Below, in pieces: positions 38,003-46,118 of a DNA stretch of 62,229 bases (position 1 is its first letter; each line of letters begins with the position of its first letter). Below the pieces are notes generated by a model. That model saw only the letters and a program-made list of their open reading frames with translations, did not search any database and was not told the DNA's origin. Made by a program: the position numbers and the translations under genes. The stretch covers positions 1 through 62,229 of the forward strand of contig SCQS01000077.1 of the NCBI GenBank assembly GCA_004299705.1, in the 5' to 3' direction. This DNA is from Rhodanobacteraceae bacterium. GTDB lineage: Bacteria; Pseudomonadota; Gammaproteobacteria; Xanthomonadales; Rhodanobacteraceae.

Positions 38003-38881
38003 ATGCTCGGCGTCGCACTGCTGGTCTTTCGGGAAGTGCTGGAAGCGGCCCTGATCGTGACCGTGGTCGCCGCCGCCACACGCGGCGTGGCGCGCCGCGG
38101 CACCTTCGTTGGTGGCGGCATCGCGCTGGGCGTGATCGGTGCGATCGTGGTTGCGGTTTTCGCGGGCGCGATTGGGGAAGCCGTCGGGGGCTCGGGCCAG
38201 GAACTCTTCAACGCCAGCGTGCTGCTGGCCGCGGTGGTGATGATCGGCTGGCACGTCACTTGGATGTCCAGCCATGGCAAGGAAATGGTCAGGCACATGC
38301 AGCAGGTCACCGACGAGGTGAAGGCCGGATCGAGCTCGGTGGCGATGCTGCTGGCGGTAGTCGCGTTGGCAGTGCTGCGCGAAGGCTCCGAGATCGTGCT
38401 GTTCCTGTATGGCATGGCGGCCAGCGGCGCAGGACAAGTGGACCTCCTGACTGGCGTGCCGCTGGGTCTCGCCGGCGGCGTCGCGGTGGGATTCGCGCTC
38501 TACTTCGGCCTGTTGCGGATTCCGATCCGCCATTTCTTCACCGCCACCAATTGGATGCTGGTGCTGCTCGCGGCCGGTCTGTCCTCGACCGCCGCGCGGT
38601 TCCTGATCCAGGCCAACTGGCTGCCGGCCCTGGGAAACCAGCTCTGGGATACATCCTGGCTGCTGAGCAACCGTTCGCTGGTTGGACAGGCGATGCATGT
38701 GCTGGTGGGTTACGAGGCACACCCGGCCGGCATGCAACTGGTGTTCTGGATGGTCACCGCCGCGGTGTTGTTCATTGGCATGCGACTGATGACAAGGCAC
38801 ACGACGGCGCGTGGGGGTGGCCGCGCGAGGCCCCGGCAGGCGGCTTCGCCTGAGGGATCCCGCGCCGGTCGCGCGACCTGA
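38003..38881 (+). CDS. FTR1-family iron permease
   Basis: 292 residues with about seven membrane helices. Two iron-binding REGLE-type motifs are seen: REVLEA near residue 10 and REGSE near 130. It imports iron across the inner membrane, usually with an EfeO/cupredoxin partner. Here no EfeB peroxidase is present. GTG at 37994 is an alternative start. The Arg/Gly-rich C-terminal tail may be recombined sequence. Confidence 0.88.
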   Translation: MLGVALLVFREVLEAALIVTVVAAATRGVARRGTFVGGGIALGVIGAIVVAVFAGAIGEAVGGSGQELFNASVLLAAVVMIGWHVTWMSSHGKEMVRHMQQVTDEVKAGSSSVAMLLAVVALAVLREGSEIVLFLYGMAASGAGQVDLLTGVPLGLAGGVAVGFALYFGLLRIPIRHFFTATNWMLVLLAAGLSSTAARFLIQANWLPALGNQLWDTSWLLSNRSLVGQAMHVLVGYEAHPAGMQLVFWMVTAAVLFIGMRLMTRHTTARGGGRARPRQAASPEGSRAGRAT

Positions 38882-39024
38882 CGGATGTTCGGAAAGTGCA
38901 GTGCTACGCCCAGCCGTGCCGGGCGCAGGGGTTAATGCATCGGTATCTCCGGAGCTTCGAGTGACGGGACACACCTCCAGTCACTCCTTCGTGCTTCCCG
39001 CTTTTCAAGACACAAGGACCCAAA

Positions 39025-39801
39025 ATGAAACAATACAAAGCGAATCGGCTGGCATTCTGGTCCATCGTTGCGCTCGTCGGTCTCGGTGGTGCCGTTTCGG
39101 CACCCACCGCGGCCATCGCGGGTCCGGCTGACGTCATCTATTCTCCGATCGTCGATTACCGGGAATGGGAGCTGGAGTTGAAGGGCGGCATGTTCAATTG
39201 GGGCCATGGCGACGAGGGTGAGCGCGCGGCCAAGCTGTCGTTAGGCTATGGCATCGCGCCCCGCTGGAAGACCGAGTTGGTGGCCGAGTATGCGCAGACG
39301 CCAGGCAGCGCAGCCCGCGTGGAGGAATACGAGTTCGAAAACATCTTCCAGCTGACCGAACACGGTGCGCACTGGCTCGATGCCGGCATCTTCGCCGAGT
39401 TCGCACACAACCGCCTGGAACACACCAACTCGCTGGTCATCGGACCGATGTTCCAGAAGGAAATCGATCGCACGCAGTTCAATCTCAATCTATTTTTCGC
39501 GCGTCGCCTGAGCGCGTTGCCCGAGGGTGAAGCAGACAGCGCCCGCAACGAAGTCAAGTACCAGGCGCAGTGGAAATACAATCTTCGTAGCACTTTCCAG
39601 CCGGGGATGCAGGTATTCGGCTCGCTGGGCGACCCAGCGCACCTGCGTTCCGACAAATTGAGTGTGGGGCCAGCATTCTTCGGCGTGGCGAGGCTCGGCA
39701 ACGCGAAAAAATTGCGCTACAACGCGGCGATCCTGGCCGGGTTGACGCACGGTACTCCCGACACGACGGTCCGCTTCCAACTGGAGTACGAGTTCTTCTG
39801 A
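39025..39801 (+). CDS. Probable outer-membrane beta-barrel protein
   Basis: 258 residues, signal peptide with cleavage near AIA-GPAD, then alternating amphipathic strands (YREWELELKGGMFNW, AAKLSLGYGIAPRWKTELVAEY) ending in FQLEYEFF, an aromatic C-terminal residue typical of outer-membrane barrels. The family is not recognised. Placed after FTR1 by 143 bases, it may be a porin for iron uptake; this is inference from context. Confidence 0.65.
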   Translation: MKQYKANRLAFWSIVALVGLGGAVSAPTAAIAGPADVIYSPIVDYREWELELKGGMFNWGHGDEGERAAKLSLGYGIAPRWKTELVAEYAQTPGSAARVEEYEFENIFQLTEHGAHWLDAGIFAEFAHNRLEHTNSLVIGPMFQKEIDRTQFNLNLFFARRLSALPEGEADSARNEVKYQAQWKYNLRSTFQPGMQVFGSLGDPAHLRSDKLSVGPAFFGVARLGNAKKLRYNAAILAGLTHGTPDTTVRFQLEYEFF

Positions 39802-40368
39802 GGGCGCCCGACTGCAATCGGCAAACGCCATCGCGTTGCGGTTCAATCGGCGTAGTCATGATGCCGAAACGGCGCGAGCCGACGCGTATGGAGGGAGCCT
39901 CGTCGACGGCGTACGGGCGAGCGAATGAAAGGTTGGCCAGAAACGATCGCTTTTCTACACGAATCGCTCCACTGAAAGTTCAGGCCTTGGAGCCGGCAAC
40001 CACATTGGTCGGCCGTTCGGAAGGACCTCGCAGATAGAGTCCATGACAGCCCACGCCGAAAGCGGACGCGATCGTGTGACACCTTCGGGCCCAGACTGTG
40101 TGAAAACTCTCGGCTGGTGAAAAACGCCGTTTCGGATGGACCACGAGAGTTCGATTTGACGTGACTTTCGGGTCCCAAAACGATCCAAACCGGACGTGGC
40201 AAGCGCTGTGGGACCAGCCACGTAAGTTTTTACACAGCCTAGGTCGCTTGGCGTCAGGCGCTGATCGGCCCGAAGCGGCCAGTGGAGTGCTGAGATAGCG
40301 CTCCCGAAAGCAGCCGTCGCTCGCGTCGCCACTTTTCATTTGTGCTGTACAGAACCGGACGTTGTGTG
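39802..40368. other. 567-bp gap with a MITE-like inverted repeat
   Basis: No gene is recognised. ACTGTGTGAAAACTC (40095-40109) and AAGTTTTTACACAGC (40224-40238) are inverted copies matching at 12 of 15 positions around about 115 bases, as in the ends of IS or MITE elements. CCTAGG lies just outside the right arm. The interior has no transposase. Confidence 0.5.
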
Positions 40369-41412
40369 TCAGAACCACACCAACGCGACGAGGGCGAACG
40401 CCACGTAGAAAAGCGCCATTGAAGCCAACAGCACGCGCGAACCTCTGCCGCGACGCAAACACAGGAACATCACCAGGATGGCTGCGAACGTGGCGCCTGC
40501 GGCGATCAACAACGAGCGATCGAACAGCCATGGCGTGAAGAACAAACCCAGCGCCGTCGGTACTGTCGCCTGGATCATCATCGAGCCGCTGATGTTGGCA
40601 AGTGCAAGGCGGTGCTTGCCTTGGCGCACCCAGATCACCGCGTTCATGGTCTCGGGCAGCTCGGTGGCAATCGGCGCGAGCAGCAGCGCCAGTAGCTGAG
40701 ACGGGATGCCCAATTGCGGTCCCAGCACGTCGAGCTGGTTCACGAACAGGCGCGAAGCGCCAAAGATCACAGCCAGCGCGACCAGCGTTTGCAGGTACGC
40801 CTGCCACGCCTGCGGTTCGCTCCGCTTTGGCGCGATCCTGAGCGGTTCGGGTGCGTCCTCTGCATGTTGCTCCTTCCCGCGCATTTCCTGCCAAAAAAAC
40901 ACGCCGTAGACCGCGAGGAACAGGATGCCGAGCCAAGGTTTCCACGCAAAGACCACGACCCCAAGAATCACCTTGGCCGCGAACACCGCGAGGAACCACC
41001 CCTGGTCGCGGCTGAGCCGACGAAATTCCCGTCGGATCGCGGCTGTCGCCGGCAAGTTCTGACGGCTCAGGAACAAGGTGACGCCTACCACGGCATAGGC
41101 GATCGTTGCGAGAACCAGCGGTCCACCCAAGGCTGCGCCGACGCCCAGGTTTTTCTGCTCGGGTGAGTGGCCGAATACGACCGCGATGAAGGTGATGACG
41201 CTTTCGGGCAACGCGGTGCCGAACGCCGCAAGGATGGATGCCGTCGCTTGCTGGCCGACCGCCAATTTCCGGCCGACCCACTCCACGCCGTTGACGAAAT
41301 ACTCGCAGGCGAGATAGATGGCCGCAGCCGACCCCAGCAGGATCGCCAGCGTGAGGATCAATGAAGGTTGCACGACTTGGAGCCTTTGGGGTCGGACGCG
41401 ACGCAAGGGCAT
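40369..41412 (-). CDS. CaCA-family cation exporter (YrbG-like), probably for Mn2+
   Basis: 347 residues with about ten membrane helices in two halves, each with the CaCA alpha-repeat: FGTALPESVITFIAVVFG in the first and APIATELPETMNAVIW in the second. Such proteins are annotated as Na+/Ca2+ antiporters. The leader contains a yybP-ykoY-type riboswitch, which suggests Mn2+ export. The start is ATG 41412 or GTG 41373; an apparent ATG at 41484 lies inside the riboswitch and is unlikely. Confidence 0.88.
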   Translation of the reverse strand: MPLRRVRPQRLQVVQPSLILTLAILLGSAAAIYLACEYFVNGVEWVGRKLAVGQQATASILAAFGTALPESVITFIAVVFGHSPEQKNLGVGAALGGPLVLATIAYAVVGVTLFLSRQNLPATAAIRREFRRLSRDQGWFLAVFAAKVILGVVVFAWKPWLGILFLAVYGVFFWQEMRGKEQHAEDAPEPLRIAPKRSEPQAWQAYLQTLVALAVIFGASRLFVNQLDVLGPQLGIPSQLLALLLAPIATELPETMNAVIWVRQGKHRLALANISGSMMIQATVPTALGLFFTPWLFDRSLLIAAGATFAAILVMFLCLRRGRGSRVLLASMALFYVAFALVALVWF

Positions 41413-41446
41413 CGATCCGCCGTCCGACCCTATGGACGCGACCGAT

Positions 41447-41550
41447 ACCCAAGGTCTTGCCAAGTCCTGGACCGACCACGCCATGGCCTGTGGCCAAGTG
41501 TGTTGACGTGATCCCTTCGCGCGATGCGGAGGCGGCTACTCCCCAAGGGA
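41447..41550 (-). promoter_or_regulatory. Probable yybP-ykoY (manganese) riboswitch
   Basis: The minus strand has CCCUUGGGGAGUAGCCGCC at the 5' side (about 41549-41531), then ACGUCAACACACUUGG, GCCACAGGCCAUGG, a GUGGUCGGUCC stretch and GGCAAGACCUUGGG at the 3' side (about 41461-41447). GGGGAGUAG, GUCAACA and GCAAGACC are the conserved core of the yybP-ykoY family, and P1 can pair apart from two U-U oppositions. It ends about 35 bases before the ATG of a cation exporter. Confidence 0.8.
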
Positions 41551-41633
41551 GCGCCGACTCTAGCGAAGGAACGACAGGGAATCAACCAGACGGTTCGACC
41601 GGCTGTACGCGCGGCGGCGGTGGCTGGCCACGG

Positions 41634-41912
41634 TTACTTGAGGTAGGTGCGCAACACATCGATCAATGCGTCGGCACCTTGGCTGCGCGCCGCGGCACTA
41701 CGGCTACCGGCTCCGGCGACGTGTTCCCGAATGTGTCCTTCCATGACTTCCACCATCAAGCCCTGGATCGCGCCACGCACGGCGGCGATCTGATGCAGCA
41801 CTTCGGCACAACCTTTTTCGGCTTCGAGGGCGCGCTCCAAGGCCTCGACTTGGCCCCGGATGCGGCGCACACGTGCCAGCAGCTTGGCTTTGTCGTGTGT
41901 CGTGTGGCTCAT
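41634..41912 (-). CDS. RcnR/FrmR-family (CsoR-like) repressor
   Basis: 92 residues from MSHTTHDKAKLLARVRRIRG; all-helical repressor of the DUF156 family. The key positions are H3, C35, H60 and H64, which is the nickel/cobalt ligand set of RcnR rather than the Pro2/Cys35 pattern of FrmR, although the body (RVRRIRGQVEALERALE) looks FrmR-like. It is divergent from an EamA transporter across a palindrome that it should bind. Confidence 0.9.
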   Translation of the reverse strand: MSHTTHDKAKLLARVRRIRGQVEALERALEAEKGCAEVLHQIAAVRGAIQGLMVEVMEGHIREHVAGAGSRSAAARSQGADALIDVLRTYLK

Positions 41913-41928
41913 GACCCACCTCAAGTAA

Positions 41929-41945
41929 ATACCCTATATGGGTAT
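41929..41945. promoter_or_regulatory. Operator palindrome between the repressor and the EamA gene
   Basis: ATACCC-TATAT-GGGTAT, perfect 6-bp arms, typical of FrmR/CsoR-class operators (A/T-rich flank around a C-run/G-run dyad). Its right edge is 10 bases from the EamA ATG and its left edge is 17 bases from the repressor ATG, so bound repressor would block both genes. Confidence 0.75.
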
Positions 41946-41955
41946 AGTATATGTG

Positions 41956-42882
41956 ATGAAAACCGATCACGCGTTTCCACTGTCCTCGGCCTTCGCGGCA
42001 CTCGGCGCGGCCGTCCTGTTTGGCGCCAGCACACCGTTGGCCAAGGCGTTGCTGCGCGACTTGTCGCCCGTGTTGCTGGCCGGCCTGCTGTATCTCGGTA
42101 GTGGGGCTGGCCTCGCACTGATTCGGCTGATGCGTGACCGCGGCTGGCGGGCACCCGGGATGACCAAACGGGAATGGCTGTGGCTGCTGCTCGCAATCGT
42201 ATTTGGTGGCGTACTTGGTCCGGTGTTGCTGATGCTCGGCCTGTCGCACACACCGGCGGCCACGGCGTCGCTGTTGTTGAACCTCGAAGCCGTGCTGACC
42301 GCCCTGATCGCCTGGATCGTGTTCCGCGAGAACGCCAACCGCAGGATCGTACTCGGCTTCACCCTGATCGTGGCCGGCGCGGTCTTGCTGGCGCTCCCCG
42401 GTTCGTCGCAGCACTTGGGACTCGGTCACGGCGCGCTGCTGATCGCGGGCGCCTGTTTGTGCTGGGCACTGGACAACAACTTCACCTGCAGAGTGTCGAC
42501 CTCCGACGCACTGTTCATCGCGGGATTGAAGGGCTGGGTCGCGGGTATCGTCAACACCGCGATCGCGATCGGGCTGGGCGCGCACTTTCCTGCGACACCC
42601 ATCGTGGGCATGGCGCTGGGCGTCGGCCTGCTCGGTTACGGCATCAGCCTCGTGTTGTTCGTGCTGGCACTGCGCGGGGTCGGCTCGGCACGCACCGGCG
42701 CGTATTTTTCGACCGCACCGTTCATCGGCGCGGCCATCGCGATCCTGGCATTCGGGGACCACGCATCGTGGCTGTTCTGGCTCGCGGCCGTCCTGATGGG
42801 CGCCGGCGTATGGCTGCATCTCACCGAACGTCGTGAACACCTCGGTCGTTCCACCCGGAAGGACCGCGAGCAGCAAGCCTGA
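41956..42882 (+). CDS. EamA/DMT-superfamily transporter
   Basis: 308 residues, ten membrane helices in two EamA repeats (AALGAAVLFGASTPLAKALL; GHGALLIAGACLCWALDNNF). The family exports amino acids, metabolites or drugs; the substrate is unknown. Regulation by an RcnR-like sensor suggests a metal or aldehyde stress role. There is no Shine-Dalgarno before the ATG, and the operator is 10 bases away, so the message may be leaderless. Confidence 0.85.
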   Translation: MKTDHAFPLSSAFAALGAAVLFGASTPLAKALLRDLSPVLLAGLLYLGSGAGLALIRLMRDRGWRAPGMTKREWLWLLLAIVFGGVLGPVLLMLGLSHTPAATASLLLNLEAVLTALIAWIVFRENANRRIVLGFTLIVAGAVLLALPGSSQHLGLGHGALLIAGACLCWALDNNFTCRVSTSDALFIAGLKGWVAGIVNTAIAIGLGAHFPATPIVGMALGVGLLGYGISLVLFVLALRGVGSARTGAYFSTAPFIGAAIAILAFGDHASWLFWLAAVLMGAGVWLHLTERREHLGRSTRKDREQQA

Positions 42883-42886
42883 AAGG

Positions 42887-43645
42887 TCAACGTCGTGAGT
42901 CCAGGCGCAGGATGCGCAGATTCGATGGATCGGCGCGTGCCACCAGTGCATAGTTGTAGCCATTGCCGGACCAATACGCAGCGGCCAACTGGCCTTCGCG
43001 ACGTTGCCCACGAGCCAGCATGCCCGCGTGGGGCGCCGGCGAGCGAATGTAAAAGCTGATGGCGCCGCCCGATGGATTCTTGTACAGCACCAGCGCCGCT
43101 GGCCCGCTGTCGGTAGCGAGCAAGCGGCCTCCGACAGGAAGAAATCCCGATGCCGCCAGATCAGGCAACGACGCCGCGTCCGGAAAATATTTGTCCAGCC
43201 ACGCTTGAAGTTCGCCCGGGCGCTGTTGCGTCACATCCAGTGGTACGTGGCGACTCATCGCGAACAGACGGTAGGCCTGCACCGCGTCAGCCATGGGTGG
43301 AGGCCGCGCTGGTGCGTCGATGCCCCGCATTTGCCAACCCGCGATGCCGCCGACGCCCAATGTCAACACCAGCACCGCCGCCCACGCAAGCCGTGCACGC
43401 ACGCAGTGCTGGTGGTGTGCGCGAATGGCAGCGGGATCCAGCCTCAACGCGCTGGCCGAATCCGGGAGCCCGCCCAGCGTTGCGCGCAATGCCTGTGCGT
43501 CATGCCGCCAGCCGCGAATTTCCGCGGCACGCCCAGGATGATGATCCATCCACGCCTCCACCCGCTTGCAGCCGGCTTCATCCAGCCAGCCATCGACATA
43601 CGCCTGGATATCGGTTTCATCGGGCAGAAACGTGGTCTTGTCCAT
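42887..43645 (-). CDS. Anti-sigma factor, membrane-bound
   Basis: 252 residues. The N-terminus (DETDIQAYVDGWLDEAGCKRVEAWM, split in description) matches the cytosolic domain of RsiW/NrsF-type anti-sigma factors. One membrane helix (LAWAAVLVLTLGVGGIAGWQM) and a periplasmic domain follow. The start is MDKTTFLPDE; it lies five bases after the ECF sigma stop. Confidence 0.82.
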   Translation of the reverse strand: MDKTTFLPDETDIQAYVDGWLDEAGCKRVEAWMDHHPGRAAEIRGWRHDAQALRATLGGLPDSASALRLDPAAIRAHHQHCVRARLAWAAVLVLTLGVGGIAGWQMRGIDAPARPPPMADAVQAYRLFAMSRHVPLDVTQQRPGELQAWLDKYFPDAASLPDLAASGFLPVGGRLLATDSGPAALVLYKNPSGGAISFYIRSPAPHAGMLARGQRREGQLAAAYWSGNGYNYALVARADPSNLRILRLDSRR

Positions 43646-43650
43646 GTTGT

Positions 43651-44169
43651 TCACTTCAGCGATCGCAGTGTGTGGGCTTGCGAGATGCCGCCACCACTTA
43701 GCCGGCGTAAAGCAATACGGGCGCGTGAGAGCCGCGACATAACGGTACCGACGGGCACACCGAGCAGGTTGGCCACTTCCCGGTAGCTGAGTCCCTCCAC
43801 CGAAATCCATAGCAATAGATGCCGCTGAGCCTCGGGCAGGCGCTCCAGTGCCTGGACCACCGAATGTGCGACCACTTCACGCTCCACCGAGGGCGCCTCG
43901 GTTGCCGCTTGGCCACGGAACAGCTCAAGCATGCGCGCGTGACGTCGCTCCCGGCGTCGCCCGTCCAGAAACTGCCGATAGGCGATGGCGAACAGCCACG
44001 GGCGCAGCACGGTGTCGTCACGTCGAGTGCGCCAGCGCGAAAGTGCACGCTCCAGCGTGGACTGGACCAGGTCATCGGCGCTGTTGGTATCCCGCGTCAG
44101 CCAGCGCGCAAAGCGACGCAGCCTCGGCAGCACTTCATTCAGCTGGGCGTCGATGTCTGGGTCGGCCAT
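43651..44169 (-). CDS. ECF-type RNA polymerase sigma factor
   Basis: 172 residues. Region 2 (RFARWLTRDTNSADDLVQST, LRPWLFAIAYRQFLDGRRR) and region 4 (LPEAQRHLLLWISVEGLSYREVA then LLGVPVGTVMSRLSRARIAL) are complete. The anti-sigma gene follows. The divergent YncE-like gene is a plausible target, since their promoters share a 173-base gap. Confidence 0.92.
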   Translation of the reverse strand: MADPDIDAQLNEVLPRLRRFARWLTRDTNSADDLVQSTLERALSRWRTRRDDTVLRPWLFAIAYRQFLDGRRRERRHARMLELFRGQAATEAPSVEREVVAHSVVQALERLPEAQRHLLLWISVEGLSYREVANLLGVPVGTVMSRLSRARIALRRLSGGGISQAHTLRSLK

Positions 44170-44342
44170 GGCACGCTGGATCTCGGGCGGCAGGTTGGTG
44201 AATGGTAGACGCCCTAAACAGGTCTGTTATTCCGCATGGAATAAACGCAAGTTCCGTGCGTCTTCCTTGGGATCGCACGCGCAAGCTCCACCGGATCCGC
44301 ACGGTCGCGTCGAAAACTTCTCTCACACAGGCAAAAACCCGC

Positions 44343-45347
44343 ATGAACCTCAACCACCCATGTCAGGCTGTACGGCAACCATGCCGGTTGGCAGCTCTCT
44401 GCACCATCGCGCTCGTGCTGGTCTCGGGCATCGCCTTCAGCGCCGGCGCCGCCGAACCCAAAAATCTATTTCCCGCCCCCGTGTACGTCACGCTGCAGGC
44501 CAGCAACGCCGTGGAAAACATGCAGACAGGCAAGACCTGGAACGTACCCAGTGCCCACTACGACGCGATCAGCCCGAACGGGAAATACCTGCTCGTCAGC
44601 AGTGCAAGCTTGCCCAAGGCGTACCTGTTGGACGCACACAGCGGCAAGGCGCTTGCAACCTTTGAGATCGGTCCCACGCCGCAAGGTGTGATCATTGGCC
44701 CGAAGAGTCGCTACGGGCTGGCGGTGAGTGCGGGCAATGGTACGGTCACCGTGATCGATCTCAAGGGGCACGAGGCGGTCAAGACCATTCCGGTCGGGAA
44801 GACGCCGCACAACGCGCTGTTCACAGCCGACGGCAAGCTTGCCTACGTCACCCTGCAGGGACAGGGCGCCGTGGCGGTGCTGAACATGCAGACGCTCAAA
44901 AAGATCGATGAGTTTCCGGTGCCCGGCCTCGATCACCCGCACAACCTCGACTTCTCCGCGAACGGAAAGATCCTGTGGATACGCGGCCTGGTCAGCAAGG
45001 TCGCGGCAGTCGATGTCAAAACGCACAAGGTACTGGCGGTGATCCCGGTGGGCCTGGGCCACGCCGGCATCGACGTGATCCCCGGAGGCCGATATGTCTT
45101 CACTGGCGCGATCGCCGACCATGTGGTGGATGTGATCGATCCGACCACGTTCAAGGTCATCAAGCGTATCGACGTCGGCCAGGGGCCGCACGGCGTACGC
45201 GCGAGCCGTAATGGGCGCTGGGTCTACGCCGGCGTCACGGGCACCAACAAGGTGGCCGTAATCGACACCCGCACGTTGAAAGTAGTCGCGCAAATCCCGA
45301 CTCACGGCAAGCTGCCATTCTGGGTCGCCGTGGCCGGCAATCCCTGA
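44343..45347 (+). CDS. Exported YncE-like beta-propeller protein
   Basis: 334 residues, signal peptide ending near FSAGAAEP, then about seven blades of YVTN type (VTVIDLKGHEAVKTIPVG; VAVLNMQTLKKIDEFPVPG; VAAVDVKTHKVLAVIPVG; VDVIDPTTFKVIKRIDVG; VAVIDTRTLKVVAQIPTHG). YncE-like proteins are often near metal or redox genes. It has no haem or metal motif. The sigma/anti-sigma pair is divergent. Confidence 0.85.
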   Translation: MNLNHPCQAVRQPCRLAALCTIALVLVSGIAFSAGAAEPKNLFPAPVYVTLQASNAVENMQTGKTWNVPSAHYDAISPNGKYLLVSSASLPKAYLLDAHSGKALATFEIGPTPQGVIIGPKSRYGLAVSAGNGTVTVIDLKGHEAVKTIPVGKTPHNALFTADGKLAYVTLQGQGAVAVLNMQTLKKIDEFPVPGLDHPHNLDFSANGKILWIRGLVSKVAAVDVKTHKVLAVIPVGLGHAGIDVIPGGRYVFTGAIADHVVDVIDPTTFKVIKRIDVGQGPHGVRASRNGRWVYAGVTGTNKVAVIDTRTLKVVAQIPTHGKLPFWVAVAGNP

Positions 45348-45585
45348 CGCAGGCCCGTACGCCAAACGGCCCAGCCAGGTGAGCCATCCGTCCGCCGCTG
45401 CAATTGGAGATGATCGGTTGTGAGCCTGAATCGCATGGGTCGGTACAGGCGTTGACCGTACAACCCAAGAGAGCACCCCAATCGACTCGTGGCGAGTACG
45501 TAACGTCAATGGTCCGTTGGGGAAGTCGCCACGCACGTTCGCATGGGCGGTTGAACACGATGAATTTTGCGACTAGGCTCTGGGC

Positions 45586-46008
45586 ATGCGTTTTCTCCTG
45601 CGCCCGCGTTCTCGAGCGTTTCGCTGCCTGACGATACTGGCATTGCTGGCGTGGGCGGCGTTCGCGTTCGACGCGATGGCCCAGCCGCTTGCCATGACCA
45701 ACGGGATGGCGAGCATGGTCGGCGTCGCGACGGCCCAAACCATGCCGTCCCACTGCAACGGGATGACACCCTCCCATGCTTCCTCGCCGGCTGCCTCCAC
45801 CCCCGCCGCGCCTGCGCACCCAGCAGGCGGTGGCCATGGTTGCTGTGCGTTCGGGCACTGTCTTTGCGCGACGTTTTGCAGCGGTGTCGCCGGGGTGGCT
45901 GGTGTCAACGTGACTTGGAAGCCGCCGCACGATCCGGTGCTCGTCCCGGTTTATGCGTCGCCCACTTCGGTGCGTGCAGCACCGCCACTCCGACCACCGA
46001 TCGTCTGA
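45586..46008 (+). CDS. copL: CopL-like copper-responsive small protein
   Basis: 140 residues: signal peptide (CLTILALLAWAAFAFDAMA), Met/His/Ser-rich middle and a Cys cluster GCCAFGHCLCATFC. In Xanthomonas, CopL sits just ahead of copA and is needed for copper-induced expression of copAB; it has the same size and a similar Cys/His cluster. It lies 110 bases before copA, as expected. Confidence 0.72.
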   Translation: MRFLLRPRSRAFRCLTILALLAWAAFAFDAMAQPLAMTNGMASMVGVATAQTMPSHCNGMTPSHASSPAASTPAAPAHPAGGGHGCCAFGHCLCATFCSGVAGVAGVNVTWKPPHDPVLVPVYASPTSVRAAPPLRPPIV

Positions 46009-46118
46009 TTCCCGAGCGCGGCGTGTTCTGCGCCGCCGCCGTCCCGCTTGGCCGAGACTCGGCCAGTGCGGGCGTTTGATCGTTGCCGGCGCACAGGTTG
46101 CGCCCACGGGAATCATCG

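Noticed and set aside
41413-41484. ATG at 41484 as the start of the CaCA exporter
   Set aside because: It lies inside the predicted riboswitch and adds no conserved sequence; 41412 or 41373 are better starts.
41929-41945. Operator of a formaldehyde (frmRA) system
   Set aside because: No formaldehyde dehydrogenase gene is present and the repressor has the RcnR ligand set.
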